Source: Macrocystis pyrifera
Taxonomy: Eukaryota; Sar; Phaeophyceae; Laminariales; Laminariaceae
Direction: 5' to 3'
DNA: 64,000 nucleotides
Assembly: GCA_031763025.1 (NCBI GenBank)
Contig: JASSKH010000028.1
Coordinates: forward strand, 1,302,001 to 1,366,000
Made by a program: the position numbers and the translations under genes. The stretch's first letter is position 1. Every line of letters begins with the position of its first letter. Shown piece by piece: positions 9,601 to 22,400 of this stretch. The notes beneath the pieces are model-generated. The model saw nothing but the letters and a program-made list of their open reading frames with translations. It was not told the origin of the DNA and did no database searches.

Positions 9601-11756
9601 GCGCCTCCAGTTCATTGCAATGTCGCATGTGTTGGTGTGTTTCCTACAAATGCGAAAAGTATACCAGGTACCAGGTAATTGTCAAGTGTGTGTCGAAACT
9701 GGTTGATGTTTGGCGCAATCCTTCATCAGTCGCACGTATCGAAAAAGGATGTAGGCCAAAGCCCCCCTGGCAATACCACGGCCGACAGGTGAGGTTTCTG
9801 CTGTATCAGAAACTGCTCAATCTGCCTGCCGCTTGGAGGTAGCAATAAACCGCGTGGTTACTTTTCGAACGTCAAAGCTGTATCTACAGCAGTGCTAGGA
9901 AAACATGTGTTGGGGGGAGGGCGAAGGCGCGAAATGCTCCGTGACCACGTATGTTTTAGGCAGCATTGCACTCGCTCGCGCCCGCGAAGAGGAACACGAA
10001 GCGTGTGACAACCTATTATTGAGATCAAGCCCTCACACGTTAATATAGTTGGTTGTTTTTGTGTCGCCGGTGCTTGTATACGTTTTTTGCGGCTCAGGTG
10101 TTTGCGTCGGCCTCTGCTGATAAAACGGTGGCAGTGTGGGATCTTCGCAAGAAGAACGGAGCTATGCTTAGCGTCCAAGCGCACGAGGAGGATGTAAATG
10201 TTATCAGCTGGAACACAAATGTGACATATCTCCTGGCATCCGGTTCGGACGACGGTAGCTTCAAAATCTGGGACCTCAGAACATTTGGGAGCGGGGAACC
10301 CGTAGCGCAGTTCCGATGGCACAAGGTAATGCTAATACTGTGGGTTCGGAGTATGAGTTTGGTCAGGCCTTTCTCTGCTAGCTATACAATGGGGTACAAT
10401 AATAAATAAGTAAAGGGATTGCCACTTTATGTTGCGGTACACTTTCTGCCCTCCATTGTCCATCCTGCCCTGATAAAAAAAAAACCCCTAGGGTACTTTT
10501 TTTTTTTTTTTTTTGGCGGTCGCCCACCGCTGGTCGTCGAGTTAGATCATTTGTGCGAAGTAAAGAACCTTTTCTCTGCACAAAGGAATTGATCGCATCA
10601 CGTAGTGTTCAACGTAAGGCACCCAAGAGGTAGTTACATAGTACTCCCATTTCTGTCTCTGGAAGTGGCCACACCGGAAATTAAACTAACTCATTGAAGT
10701 TGTCATCCATACGCAAGTCCGCCTCACAAGCGGTTCTTAGTAGGATGCAGCTCACCCTTCATGCATCTCGCCGGACACCTCACGGCGCTTCGCGCTGGGT
10801 TTAAGCAATGTCTGCCTGGTCGGTGAAAACCCGACATGCTCCGTCCCGGCATTGTGGGGATGCGAGGGTCTATGGTCATACGACTACGGCCATGCATGAG
10901 ATCGAGTACATCTCTCCTATCGACTACACCCCCCCCTAGTGATTTGGACTGCTCTCTGCTACGCAAGAGACGCTCGGTTGAATAGTTTCTGCCTGAAAGA
11001 GCCGGTGTTTAATATATGTAGCACCCACTGGGGTCTACCTGGAACTTATATTCTTGTACGATCGACTTTCCTCTAAAATCAAGATAAACGACCCCTCGAT
11101 TTTCCGTCTGAAGCATACTCGTAGGTAAAGACCCGGTTGTTTCCTTCGCTAGAACCAAGTAAATGTTCGATCGGTTTTCCCTCTAATATTATGAAAGCTG
11201 AGTTGGATTGTCGACATACTTAAACGGGGAATAACTTCCCCCTCCTTCCCTTTCTGTTGCAAGGTCCGATGATTCCCCCTCGATTTTCCGTCTAAAGTAT
11301 ACCAGGTACCTGGTATGACATAGCTAAATATCCGATCGATTCCTGCTCTAAAATCAAGGTATATGTTCGATCGGTTTTCCCTCTGGTATTTATGAGGGCC
11401 GCTTTAGGCTATCGTGATAATTCAACTGGGAAGAACTCCCCCCTCCTTGCCTTGCTACCCTGTTGCAGGGTCCGATTACGTCGATCGAGTGGCACCCGAC
11501 CGATGAGTCTATGCTTGCGGCGTCGGGCGCAGACAATCAGTTGACCGTGTGGGATCTGTCGGTTGAGGCAGATGATGAAGCGGCGGGCCCGGCGGGGGCT
11601 GGGGGCGGGCTGCAGGATCTGCCGCCTCAGCTGCTCTTTATCCACCAGGGGCAGACGGACATCAAGGAGTTGCACTTCCACCCGCAGATTCCCGGGGTGA
11701 TTATGAGCACCGCGGCGGACGGCTTTAATATTTTCAAGCCTGCCACAACCGTCTAG
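6651..11756 (+). CDS. GRWD1: glutamate-rich WD40 repeat protein, GRWD1/Rrb1 type (4 exons)
   Basis: Exons are about 6651-7562, 9044-9220, 10098-10325 and 11469-11756, giving roughly 533 residues; human GRWD1 has 446. The start chosen is the ATG giving a basic [11 protein letters not shown] opening, followed by an acidic region and then the family signature [27 protein letters not shown] (split over about 7068-7148), [81 protein letters not shown] and [22 protein letters not shown]. This family acts in the nucleolus as a chaperone for ribosomal protein L3 (Rrb1 in yeast) and in pre-60S assembly. Exons 2-3 and 3-4 join with canonical GT-AG and correct phase. The exon 1-2 junction has no GT-AG pair that keeps frame. 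Intron 3 holds one copy of the C-run-bounded repeat family. Confidence 0.95.
8105..8615. repeat. intronic inverted repeat, arms of about 65 bp
   Basis: In intron 1 of the WD40 gene, an arm at about 8108-8173 (containing GAGCTCCTTGGTG and GTGAGTGTGCC) is the near-complement of an arm at about 8548-8614 (CACTCACGGGAGTGCACC). The arms are about 375 bp apart. It could be a solo foldback insertion. Confidence 0.7.
10461..10937 (+). repeat. C-run-bounded repeat family B, copy 1 (intronic)
   Basis: Lies in intron 3 of the WD40 gene. It carries a T-run, then GGCGGTCGCCCAC, GTGCGAAGTAAAGAACC, GTGGCCACACCGGAAA, GGTGAAAACCCGACATGCTC and GACTACGGCCATGCATGAG, and ends in CTACACCCCCCC. The roughly 80-bp outer left end seen in the full copies at 16.7 and 58.9 kb is missing. 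Confidence 0.9.
11060..11480 (+). repeat. degenerate tandem duplication spanning an intron 3' end
   Basis: Blocks such as GTTCGATCGGTTTTCCCTCT (near 11167 and 11366) and CCCCTCGATTTTCCGTCT (near 11094 and 11277) repeat with a period of roughly 180-200 bp. The duplicated part includes a copy of the exon 4 acceptor region: TGTTGCAAGGTCCGATGA near 11258 mirrors the used TGTTGCAGGGTCCGATTA at 11461. Confidence 0.75.
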
Positions 11757-12334
11757 TTCGTATTTGCTCAGTCGTTCTTGTGGCGAATACGCATGGGGCG
11801 GTTGGATTGAGTGGGGGGCGAGGTTTTTCTTCGCCACAAGAGGTTGGTAGCTTGCGGGGGGTACTTTTTGTTGTCGATTTCGCGGGTGCAAATAGATGAT
11901 TGTAAGTTTTCCGAGGGGTACAGAAGATGCCCCGCCCGACACAGGAGTGACAAGGGGTCCCGCCTAGGAGTTTGGTGCTTGCGTTGTGATCTGCCATCGG
12001 TTTCGATTTTCTTGTGCAAAGAGCGACCCTCAATTTTGAATTAGCTCGCGGTTGCGCAAGTGCCTAAGTGAATGCTGTGTTTTATGACCGCAGGCAAACG
12101 CGACTCAGCAAATGAAATCCAGTGGGATGCTCTCAGTCAAATGCCGAGCAAGACAGGTTTTGCTGAGGCTGATTTGACCAAGTGAATTATGGAGAAATGA
12201 ACGCTGATGTTTGTATATAGACTCGTGCGAAGACGAGAACGTTGCGCACATTGCATTAGGCGTTTTGAGTGAGGGCCTTTATGGTGGGGTGCTTTGTATT
12301 ATTTTGTGGCGTTGGAAGAAGCTGCACGTTCGAT

Positions 12335-12588
12335 GAATGCCACGCCGTCTTTTTCATGGTGGATTAAAATATTGTTATTGCCCTCGATGAAATGCATTCG
12401 AGCGCTGTTCTCAGTTTGCTTGTCTCGTTTTTAGTGAAGTCGCAGGTGGAGTTGTTGAGAGTGACGGGAGAGGCCAGCCGGGACCAGCACAGACGGAATC
12501 CCAGAGTGCTGTGTTTGGCTCAGGCAGAGCGTCTACTTGTTGACTATGCCACGCCGTCTTTTTCATGGTGGGTTAAAATATATTTGCA
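12335..12588 (+). repeat. direct repeat of about 36 bp, spaced about 210 bp
   Basis: ATGCCACGCCGTCTTTTTCA followed by TGGTGGATTAAAATAT occurs near 12337 and again, nearly unchanged, near 12546. It lies between the convergent WD40 and RCC1 genes. No function is apparent. Confidence 0.8.
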
Positions 12589-12685
12589 CGTGTAGCTTGT
12601 TCCCAAGTCTGCACGCATGATCCTGGAGCCTCTACGTTTGGTACACAAGACTACTCCGGAGGCATTACGAATCAGTATGCGACTG

Positions 12686-15350
12686 TCAGCCGATCTGCTC
12701 CAAACCTTCCAGCCGTTCCTGTTCGACACCGAAAACGATATACCATGGCCCACATCCTACTGCAGACACACGCCAGCGCGACTCCTCGTATTCAACTGCG
12801 CCACCCCGCTCTACTCGTACCGCAAAAGTGCTGCCAACCTCTTTTCCATGGTTGGTACCACGGGACCTGGCTGCCTCGCTTCCCCCTGTCGACCTAGCGG
12901 CGGCCGCGGCATGCAAAAGCTCGGATGGTCGAAGCTCCCTCGGGTGACAAAACGAATACGAAGGGGAGTTGCTATTGCCAAGACGGCTGCAGCGGGGGCC
13001 AAAGCCGGCCGCCCCGCCGTCAGCAGCCGGTGCGACTTGTCCCCACACGAATGCACTCTTCTTCGACGATAGCGCCAGCGTGTACCGCGCGCCGCAGGCC
13101 ACCGAGACGATCCGGTCGTCTTCCAGAAGATTCTCCACCCCTTCTACGAGCCCAGGGTACGGCTGCACCTCGGCGCGTTCTTCTGTTGAGCTGGCAAAAA
13201 CTCCTTTTCCGCCACCTCCGCCATCTCTCTTCGCACCCTTACTCTCGTCTGTCTCCCGGAGTGCAGGGTCATCTCCTGGAGAAGGCCCAAGAGCCCTTGT
13301 CAGAGCGGGAACGCAAGCATAATAACATGCTCAGTACGTCAACAAGATATAATTCAAAGTACTTCTGTAGTGTGGTGTGAACGCAGCGGCGGGGCAAAAT
13401 AACATGTACGATTTATCCCACAGATTTGAGCGGCGAGGCATGGATGGGATACAACAGGCCGTGACAGCTGGAAGCAAAGCGGGAGTTCAATACCGTCGAG
13501 CGGGTTTTTTTTATTCGCTCTACAGCATTATCTCGACGCATTCTAGCACAAGGTGCAACGCGAACGCCACTATCATTAACATGACGACTACTCGTACTTC
13601 GCATGTAGAGTGCCCACAACAAGTAGCGATACACAGCAGTAGACAGCGATGGTTCAACCATGACCGATTGCCCTGTATAGCTCTCACCCGAAGCGTGCCC
13701 ACCCCCAAGTGTACACATCCCCCGTTGTGGACAACGCCGCCGTGTGCCATGCCCCGCACGCCACCGACGCCATGCCGGTGAAAGAGCCGTCCGCGCGCAT
13801 TGTACCCACGCCTACCAAGGCGTCGACGACCGTCGGCGTCCACGCCATCTTGCCCACTGTTCCAAGGCCGAGCTTTGTTCAACGATTTTGTTCCAGGCCC
13901 CCGGACGAAGCAGGTTACAACGTGCGATACAAGCGAGGCGTGTTCGTTGTTCCGGAAAATACTAAGAAGGCGTCGTGAAGGCGTGTCGTCAAGTACAGTA
14001 TACCGGGTACACTGCTGTAGTAGTACAAGAGCGGCGGCGCGCAGTTGAGGGCGCGACCGAGGGAGCGACGGCGAGCGACAAACGCGGTCCAAGGCCGCCC
14101 AACAAACTACGTACGGAGCGACGAGGTCGATCGTCCAACGGTACGCGGGCGACGGCGCGATCGATCGAACGGGCGGCGGCAGGCCATCGACGAAGGCGGC
14201 CCAGAGCCGCCAACAGAATACCGAGCGAACGGACGATCGACGTACTGCACTGAACCTGGTAGTATTGTACGTACGAGAAGAAAAAAAAAGGTCTGACGTC
14301 CGAATTCCGACATGATGATCGTACAGTACCATGTGGAGCGTGACAACCTCGCTGACTAGACCAACCGTGGGCACAGTCACTTCAGGCCGCGTACCTGCCC
14401 GTGAAGCCCGCTTCCGAACGTTAGTAATCGGCCATCATCTGTGAGGATTGCACTGTGGTCTCGCCCGCAGGCCGCAGCTCGAACCATGTTCGAATGTCGC
14501 GCCTTGTTGCTCGAGTTCACGGCAGCAGCGGTAGTAGTGGCGGAAGGAGATGAATTGTTGACGGGAGTCGGCATTCGAACCCTCGTCGGCCCACATGCAC
14601 CGTCGCCACCGCTAGCGGTTGGGGGGCCTATGCCGAGCTGGCCGCAGTCTCCTCGGCCCCAAGCCCAAGCACTTCCGTCTGCGCAGATGGCAACGGCGTG
14701 GTCGTCCCCCCCGCCGCCAAGTCTGTAACGCTGAGTCCTCGTGAACCCAGCGGCTCCGCTACCCAGTCGGTCTCACCGGGTCGCAAAGGTGGGGTAGCTG
14801 AGACCGACCCATCACTGCGCGATGGCGAGGGGCAACCACCACAGCAACAGCTACCCCGTCCGAGAGCTCTGGAATCCCGCCCACCACCCCACGATATACA
14901 GCCACCGGTTTCTATCGCAGCCACGACGAAGTGCGCACCGCAGGCGATCGATCGAATGACCTGCGGGTGACTACCCAAGACGCGCGACGGCCACGGCGAC
15001 ACGACCGGGTGGTTCAACGGGGCAGCAGCAGCAGCAACAGTGGAATCCTTTGTTGCCGTTCCTGCGGTCCCAACCAGCGGAACTGTCGGCAGAAGCCTCT
15101 CGCCGTACAGGCCCGTTCCCCACTCTAGCATTAGTGGTGGCCCGTCCTCGGGGTCGGCATGGACTACAAGGGCGACGACGGCCGTAGCCCCGCAGGATAT
15201 TTGCGCAATCTTTGAAATATTCAAAGTACCGCCGGTGGGTACCTGGGGCAGAGGCGCCGAAGGACATGGAAGCTGGGAGAAGCTAGAATCTCCTGCACCG
15301 ACAAAAATATTGTGTGTCCGTTCATGTCTTCTGGTTCCCGAGCCTTGCAT
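12686..15350 (-). CDS. RCC1-repeat beta-propeller protein (at least 3 exons, 5' end unresolved)
   Basis: Minus-strand exons at about 15350-14395, 13872-13688 and 13190-12686 join in matching phase with GT-AG introns. Several RCC1 units are legible: IRSIACGAHFVVAAIETGG, then DDHAVAICADGSAWAWGRGD with GQLGIG, VRAAACGRDHSAILTDDGR with GSGLHGQ, VACGAWHTAALSTTGDVYTW, IVSVACGARYTLALSS, and a terminal VGCGPWYIVFGVE before the stop. RCC1 propellers bind Ran, membranes or chromatin, or act as scaffolds; no second domain is visible to choose between these. The reading frame breaks once inside exon 1 at a seven-G run (14706-14712), where one more G would restore the repeat. The exon start may be an acceptor near 15300 (GTGCAG before GAGATTC), implying upstream exons I did not find. 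Confidence 0.85.
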
Positions 15351-16542
15351 ACCGCACCCTGTTCTGCTGTCTCAACCAAGTGTCATTCCCATTTTTGGTC
15401 TCAACTCTCAACACTTGAGCGGGGGTTTACAAACATGTCCACGCGCATTTATTTTTGGGGATGTGTACCTGCTTACCCCGGTTCCCATATTTCAAAATTT
15501 CAAATTTGAATTTGTTCTGGGAGGCTGGGAGGCAGAGGCTCTCCCCTCTAGGCGTTCATGTGGTCAGCGATACGGACGGACATGCGCCGAGGTGATATAA
15601 AGTGACAAGGTGGAGGTCCCGAGGCAACAATGCAGCGAGCAGTTGTTTGAAATCTTCCTCCAGTTTCTTAGAGGCAGGCCGCAGACACCGAGCACAGTTA
15701 CCCGTACAGCAATAATAGTACCACAGAGGTTACTACAACAGTTGAACTGATACAGTGCAACGCCAATTATAACGGTGTTAGCGTGCTTTCCCCAACCTGT
15801 CCTGCTTATTTATTGTGAGGTTGGGTGATAGGACGAGATGCGTGCCATTATTTCTCAGAAACAACGTAATTCCTGCGTACTGTGAAGGTATTACCTACGA
15901 CTGAGCTACGTAATGGTACCAGGTACCCGTGGGTACACATTTCCGCGATCGGATCGAGTATCGCTTCTGGGCATACTGAACGACCGATCAGTCAACGACG
16001 CATCCAGCGCCAGCCTTTCCTTCCCTCTCCGTCTCTGCTCTTCCGAACCAGACTCCAATCAACCCACACTCGTCGGTTTACCTTGGGTACGTAGTGTGCT
16101 GGGGGGGAACCCGTCGAGCCTAACGGATACCGCAGAGAGCCGTGAAACGCTGTGAAACGCCTATATATATTATGTGCACTCGTACATATTCTATTAATGT
16201 TTCGTACTAATATACCTCCTGTAGTGTGCGCTTCTGTGTGCTGGCGTGTACTAGTGCAGTATCAGAACCGGAGCAAGAAACGTACTGCCGTATACTGAAT
16301 ATAATATATACTTCAGCATATATATTTGCGAATTCGGGGAGACGAAGTCGATCGATTACCCATCCCAGGGTAATTTTATCACCCCCCCCCCCCCCTCTGA
16401 ACGACGGGATCTTTGGGGCGCATGGGTACCGTATACGGCCGTATACGCTGACCTACCCGCTTCGTTTCAATACCTACCTGGGGAACCAGTGATATGTGTT
16501 TTTAGGGACGCACGCACAAGCGTTCTAAAAACAGAAACGTTC
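15351..16542. other. no gene recognised
   Basis: 5' side of the RCC1 gene. No further RCC1 exon could be identified. A run of about 14 C lies near 16381-16395. The remainder is unassigned. Confidence 0.4.
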
Positions 16543-16610
16543 GAGAAGTGAGATTCGGACCCGTGTCCTGCCGACGACGCCAAATGCCATGTGTCATGGT
16601 CCCTCATAGC
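16540..16610 (-). other. tRNA-like pol III promoter remnant
   Basis: The minus strand reads ATTTGGCGTCGTCGGCAGGA, then ACACGG and a B-box-like GGTCCGAATCTC. It shares GGCGTCGNCGGCAGGAC with the plus-strand sequence near 6118. Stems are incomplete, so it is not called a tRNA. Confidence 0.35.
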
Positions 16611-16728
16611 AGATAGAGGAGGACACAGGGATGTCGATGCCGGCCAGATAATGCGCCTTCTGGGTAAACTTCTTCTTGTTGCCTATCTCATGGAGAGCTC
16701 TATTAGGGCACATGAACAGAGTGAGATC

Positions 16729-17262
16729 GGGGGGGGGGTGTGTATTCGATAGGAGAGATGTACTCGATCTCATGCATGGCCGTAGTCGTATGACCATAGA
16801 CCCTCGCATCCCTACAATGCCGGGACGGAGCATGTCGGGTTTTCACCGACCAGGCAGATATACATTGCTTGCACCAAGCGCGAAGCGCCGTGAGGTGTCC
16901 GGCGAGTCGCATGAAGGGTGAGCTACATCCTACTAAGAACCACTTGTGAGGCGGACTTGTATATGGAGGACAGCTTCAATGAGTTAGTTTAATTTCCGGT
17001 GTGGCCACTTCCAGAGACAGCAATGGGAGTACTTTGAAACTGCCTCTTGGGTGCCGTACGTCGAACACTACGTGGTACGATCAATTCCCTTGTGCAGAGT
17101 AAAAGTTCTTTACTTCGCACAAATGATCTAACTAGACGACCAGCCGTGGGCGACCGCCAAAAAAAAAAAAAAAAAAAAAAAACGGTACCCTGGATGTCTA
17201 GCTCACGTAGTGAGCGGCATGTTTTACAGTGTCGTTGCCAACCGACGCCAACCCAACCCAGA
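16729..17262 (-). repeat. C-run-bounded repeat family B, full-length copy
   Basis: Opposite orientation to the copies at 10.5 and 58.9 kb. It runs from a G-run with GTATTCGATAGGAGAG, through CATGGCCGTAGTCG, GTCGGGTTTTCACCGACC and GTGTGGCCAC, to GTGGGCGACCGCC, an A-run of about 22, and an outer segment CTAGCTCACGTAGTGAGCGG that ends CCAACCCAACCC. Confidence 0.9.
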
Positions 17263-19406
17263 GGTCGTGAGGGGACAATTAAGTACCAGACTGCCCCATG
17301 AACCATGTATCTTCGTACATAAACGATCTACTGAGTGAGACGTTTCCGTTATTACTAGATTTGCACGTCACGTGATCTCCGGCGCGTAGTACTTATTTGC
17401 CCACATTTTCTCACTGTGGTGCGTATTGCATCCCCTCATAAAATAGCTGCGTGATACCATCAGTACCGTACCTACCAGTAAAAGAGAAGCATGTGAGTCA
17501 TACTAGGGTGCAAAAAACCACCGAAGTAGGACCATGATTTAAAAAACAATATTTGTTCACACGAGCACATTGTTTGACGAAAGTAGTAGTGTATCATGGT
17601 ACGCCCGTTTTGACGTCATACCGTGGTATCATTGATTGAAGCGTGTGCAATGTTGTATTCCAGTAAATAGTTGCCATGTTCTCACTCTGTTCTCCTTTAA
17701 GGACGGACGGACGGACCCATGTATCTACTCGTATGTATTTGGACTTTCCGATATAACAGAGGACCCAACAAAGTAAACTGGGAAGCAAATAATATCGATA
17801 CGGTTCGTAGCGAGCATTGGACGCGGGATATGGTACACAGCAGTTTGTATAGTATCCACTATCCACAGTGGCAGAGGACCTACGTATAACAGAGAATACA
17901 CACTATGAAAACATGCTATAAATACCAGGTATGACACTTCGACCTTACTTGATACGCTTGGTTGCAGTGCATATGCGTACGTGGCTCTAGGTAGAGACCA
18001 TATAAACGCCATTTGCCGCTAGGGCGTGATGCTAGTAATGAAAGAACAAACGAAAACGCTATCAATAGATCAATCCATCAAGCACAGGAGAGGAGCAGAA
18101 AGATATCGCGAACTAAACGTATGTCAGCCAGCGGGCAAGAACACAACCAGTTTGGCTGAAAGTTCACAGCTGAATTATCCGTCGCGTAGAAAAGAAGTGT
18201 TGCATCGCACGTTTCTTCGCTATTATCCAAAGCGAGCTCAGCACCCACTGTTATCGCGCCAATGTAGAGTTTATAACTCTGACTCAACGTACTGGTACGA
18301 ACTAAAATGCATGTGAAGGACAGCTACGATAGCTCAAATTAACAAAGCTGTTGACCTGCTGTTGCTACTTTTACAAGTATGATCCGCGTACCCATGTATC
18401 TCCGTGCCTTACAACGATAACCGATGCCGTACAAGAAGGCAATCCTGGGTTTCGATCCCTCTCGACAGGAAGCCAATGACCGGAAGATAAACTTCCCAGC
18501 TTGCAGGCCGTCGAGATCGAGGGAAAGACCTTCACTTTCATACCTTACAACAGATATTTACGAGCACCTCTTTCTCAGCAAACTATGAATGTAAAATTAT
18601 AGCCGTACCTGTACCCCCTGCATACCGCAGATAAATGGGCGGGGAACACTTTTGTACAGCACTCATGCAGTCGGTGTCACCATCAGCGTACTCGCTGCAC
18701 ATGGTGCGAAAATGCGCCCACACCACACATCAATCGAGGGTCGGAGAAAGAACACCTGATCGTTGGCCAGCAATCCGGCAATAAACATGCGTCCCTAACC
18801 CCCCCCCCCTCAAAAAAAAAACTCACCCCCCCGGATTTACGCAGGACTGACAACCTCAGGGACGCTTAGGCAAGGGCCTTCAACGTCGATGGGCGAGACC
18901 TCGGGGGCCGAGCGAGTTGCGGTTGGTTGTCCAATTCAACAATACCGCACCGCCGGTGCGATGTATATCTAATCCCAACCCGCCCCTCCCGTAGTGTTGG
19001 ACGCCTCCATCAGGCATCTGGACGCAAATAACGACGTAATAACGCTAATTTTTCTCTTAAACATGCGAAACATCAGGTATATGCCGTGCTACTAATAGCA
19101 TACGATTTGATGATAACACGGTACCACCTGACAGGAGTATACAAACATAACAACCGAAACAACACAGACGGGTTGATAAAACGGCACAACACAATCTCCG
19201 CACCTCTATGGAAAACACAAACCACACTTACACACGAGTAGCTTCGTGGCTTCGGTTAATCCTGCCCACTCAGCACAAAACGAACAAACACGCTCAAGAA
19301 CAACACGAAAAACAAAAATAATTTGTGTATCTTTCTCTCTCAAACTGGACCGCTGCGGGCGCTGCCGTACGTGCGCAAAGTATCCTTCGCATCCTTACCA
19401 CCGCCC
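17263..19406. other. no gene recognised
   Basis: Short ORFs only. C- and A-runs lie near 18797-18833. A B-box-like GGTTTCGATCCC near 18450 has no matching A box. I see no gene between the repeat copy and the 3' end of the membrane-protein gene. Confidence 0.4.
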
Positions 19407-22400
19407 TCAACATCCCCGCCTCCGAACTCTCTCCTCTCCCCCACTGCCAACTGTGCTTGGGGCCGCGGTTAAGGTAGGCTGTCCGGCCCTCCGCATCAGG
19501 TAGAGCATCGTAACGCAAGGAATGACGTGCAGCGCCCACTCCAACCTCATGTCCCACTCCCACCTGTAGATTGCGGGGCAGGAAAATGCGATTGTGGTTG
19601 CAAACCGAACAAGGCCGTTCAAATACATTCCTAGTAACGCTCCGCCTCGAGTCTGCCAGAAAATTCCGAGGGGAGGGATTTAAATCCGAATTCGTCAAGA
19701 TAGAGAGGAGGACGGCGCAGGCTTCACCTTTTATATATCCACAGAAAGCGCAGCGTTCGAAGGAGCAAAGGGTTATGCAGCAGTAACCACACGAAGCTTC
19801 TCCATAAAGGATTCAGCAAGCCATTTGTATTGCATGCAACGCACAAGGAGGATTTGCTATGGAGTCAACGGGGGGGGGGGGGGGGGGCGTTTTCACTAAT
19901 TGCATTGTCGTGCGTCGCTGGCGGGCTTTGGTGTGCGGAGCATGTTAACATGCGTAGTCGCCGCTTTACGCACCTTTTCCAGCCCCTTCCAAAGTGCCGT
20001 TCAACCTCACCCTCTGCCTGCACCCTCGACCGACCAGGCCGCCAGCATATAGGCCCTCCAGCAGAAGCAGACGAAGCACGCCAGCACGATCTAGGATAAG
20101 AATCATACAGCAATCGCAGGCAACGGTTGACACGTTTGACGCAAGGCCTTGCTCGGGTGTTCACACAAAAGAGCTGCACCGGTCGCGCGCACCTCCCTTT
20201 GCAGGGCACTGGGCGCGCCGAAACTGTGTGCCGGAAATTCCGCGATACAAGATACACGAAGGTGTCGAGTTTGATGCCGGAAAAAACATACAGATGGAGC
20301 CTCGTCGTATACAACGTCTAACACGGTGCCCGAAAAACTAGTCGAGCTTCTCGATCAATGCTCTGCTGTGCAGCATAGTGCTTAAATTTCCAATTGTTCT
20401 GGGTGTGCTACCATGCACTCAGTCTTACCACGTTCAGGCGGACTACCCTTGCCGTCAGTCCAACTGAGCAGCTGTCGGTAACAAGAACTCGGCATATGCG
20501 ACGCTGCAACAAATATCCCAGCACCAGGAAGGACAAGCCGAGGAGGAGCAGTGCCACGATGCTGCGGGCAACGACAAGCGCATGTGCATCAGAACGTTGG
20601 TAGTGGCGGACGGCAATGGGATGAGACCAATAACTGTTTGTTGAACCGAGAGACCTAAACAAACACGATAACAGCAGTTCACCGAATATGGCTGCAACGC
20701 GTTTCATGACGTCACAACAACTGGGCTTCGTTCTCATATTGCGGCGCGCAACCGACGAAAGAGACGCATTTCGTAATGCGCTGCTGGGAGCACACAATAG
20801 CAACGCCCAGAAGAACCGTGGTTTTGCGCCACGAGCAGTACACGGGGATTCGAACCTGTAAGCACAGAAGAGGAGAAAGGCGAAGCTGGTGAAAAAGTAC
20901 TCGACGCCACCCAGTCCGAGGCAAACGCTGATAGCCAAGCTCGTCACCATCAGGTAGCAGAGGCCCAAGACGATCACCAGCCTGGGGGCCAAAATGCAAA
21001 AAAGAGAGAGGCGGCTTGCGCATTTCAGAGGCATCTGCAGGGGCACATCAAGTCATCCCGGTGGCTTGCTTTATGAGGCATTTGCGCTTGCAGGCATGCG
21101 TGCAAACATCGGTGAGAAACACAGCATGAGAGCACGGTCTGGTCTCATCCAGCTGTGGTGCGAGAGTCTGCGCGTTATTTTTCCCACCGTGCAGCACTGT
21201 ACAGCAACGCACCATGTGAGTTCCCCGCGACAGCCCCCTGTAGGTCCTATTGTGGCATTCGATTCGCGCCTCTACGCGTGGACCGTTGTAATACGCTTTT
21301 TGTACGGCCGTCGCGAGAGGATCGACAACATGTTCCACCAACATGCGGAGATTCGTTTCAACAAATCATGGATTAACTTGCGACAAGAAAAATAATAATA
21401 ATGGTGATGCCACGTGCCATACCAAATGTGCCCGGTCCTTCAAAACTATTTCTAATCGAAGAGTTCCCGATCTACGCAGGTTACTATTCACGGACGAGGC
21501 CCGTGTCCCTTCTCCGCCTTCGTCACCGCGCACCCCCCGCCGCCGCAGAGTGAGGACAGTGCCCCTCATAGAAGTGCCCCCCCCCGCATTATCTACGAGC
21601 AACACCATCTGCGTCTGCCAGGTAAAAAGTATCACTACCTGGAATATGGTTCATATTGTAAATACTGCTGTATCATACCAGGTACCTGGTGTGTACTTAC
21701 GATAATATACGCAGTCATATCATGGCTCCATACGAAGTCTGCTGCTGTAATGTGCGAGAAGTTATCTACCAATAGTTCTGTCAAGCACGGGCGAATCTAA
21801 AAGTGTTCGGTGCGGCAACCGGTAACTGCAATGGTATACTTTTAGGCTTGGGACTCGACGGGACAGATACTGGTATCATAATACATTAGGAAGAAGATCA
21901 GAGCCGGAAATCATAGTCGCACACTGCCACCTCCCCATGCGCTGCGAAAGCGCACCCACGGTGGACCAATTTCACCGAACTCAAGTCAAGTCGCCCTCAC
22001 AGCAGCACCGCTCGCCCTCTTTCATACCCCTTAAGCAGGGGCAGGAGCATGGTCGTCATGACTGAATATTTTCGCACCCGGGTGCAACGAGGGACTCAAT
22101 GTGACGCTAGCATGGACATGGGATGGGATTGTAGATCAACATCAGGTATGCATACGTACCTGATATGTACGGTACCTGGCAGCGCTGCTGCTGTGGCAAG
22201 CCAGGAGTCTGCGATCAGACAAGAGATACCAGGTACCAGGTATGCATTTTTATCCCAGAGGAAAGAGCCGGGGATTTCAGGGATCTGACTAGGAAGCAGG
22301 CCAAGCAGGCACAGGGACGGCCACACAGGCGCTGGTGGCCAGCTAACGAAGGATGCCAGGCGGTAATCTGTCTCTGGCAGACACAATAATACCGTGGACA

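Noticed and set aside
10724-10966. A conserved minus-strand ORF in family B copies ([16 protein letters not shown], also seen at 16676, 37324 and 59219)
   Set aside because: The diverged copy at 37 kb differs mostly by amino-acid-changing substitutions and no start or length is shared. The match reflects DNA similarity of the repeat, not a kept protein.
18425-18475. GGTTTCGATCCC suggesting a tRNA T-arm
   Set aside because: No D-arm or acceptor stem could be paired.
20838-20865. B-box-like GGTTCGAATCCCC on the minus strand, suggesting a tRNA
   Set aside because: No A box at the right distance and no stems. The sequence is the donor region of exon B of the membrane-protein gene, where the exon phases agree.
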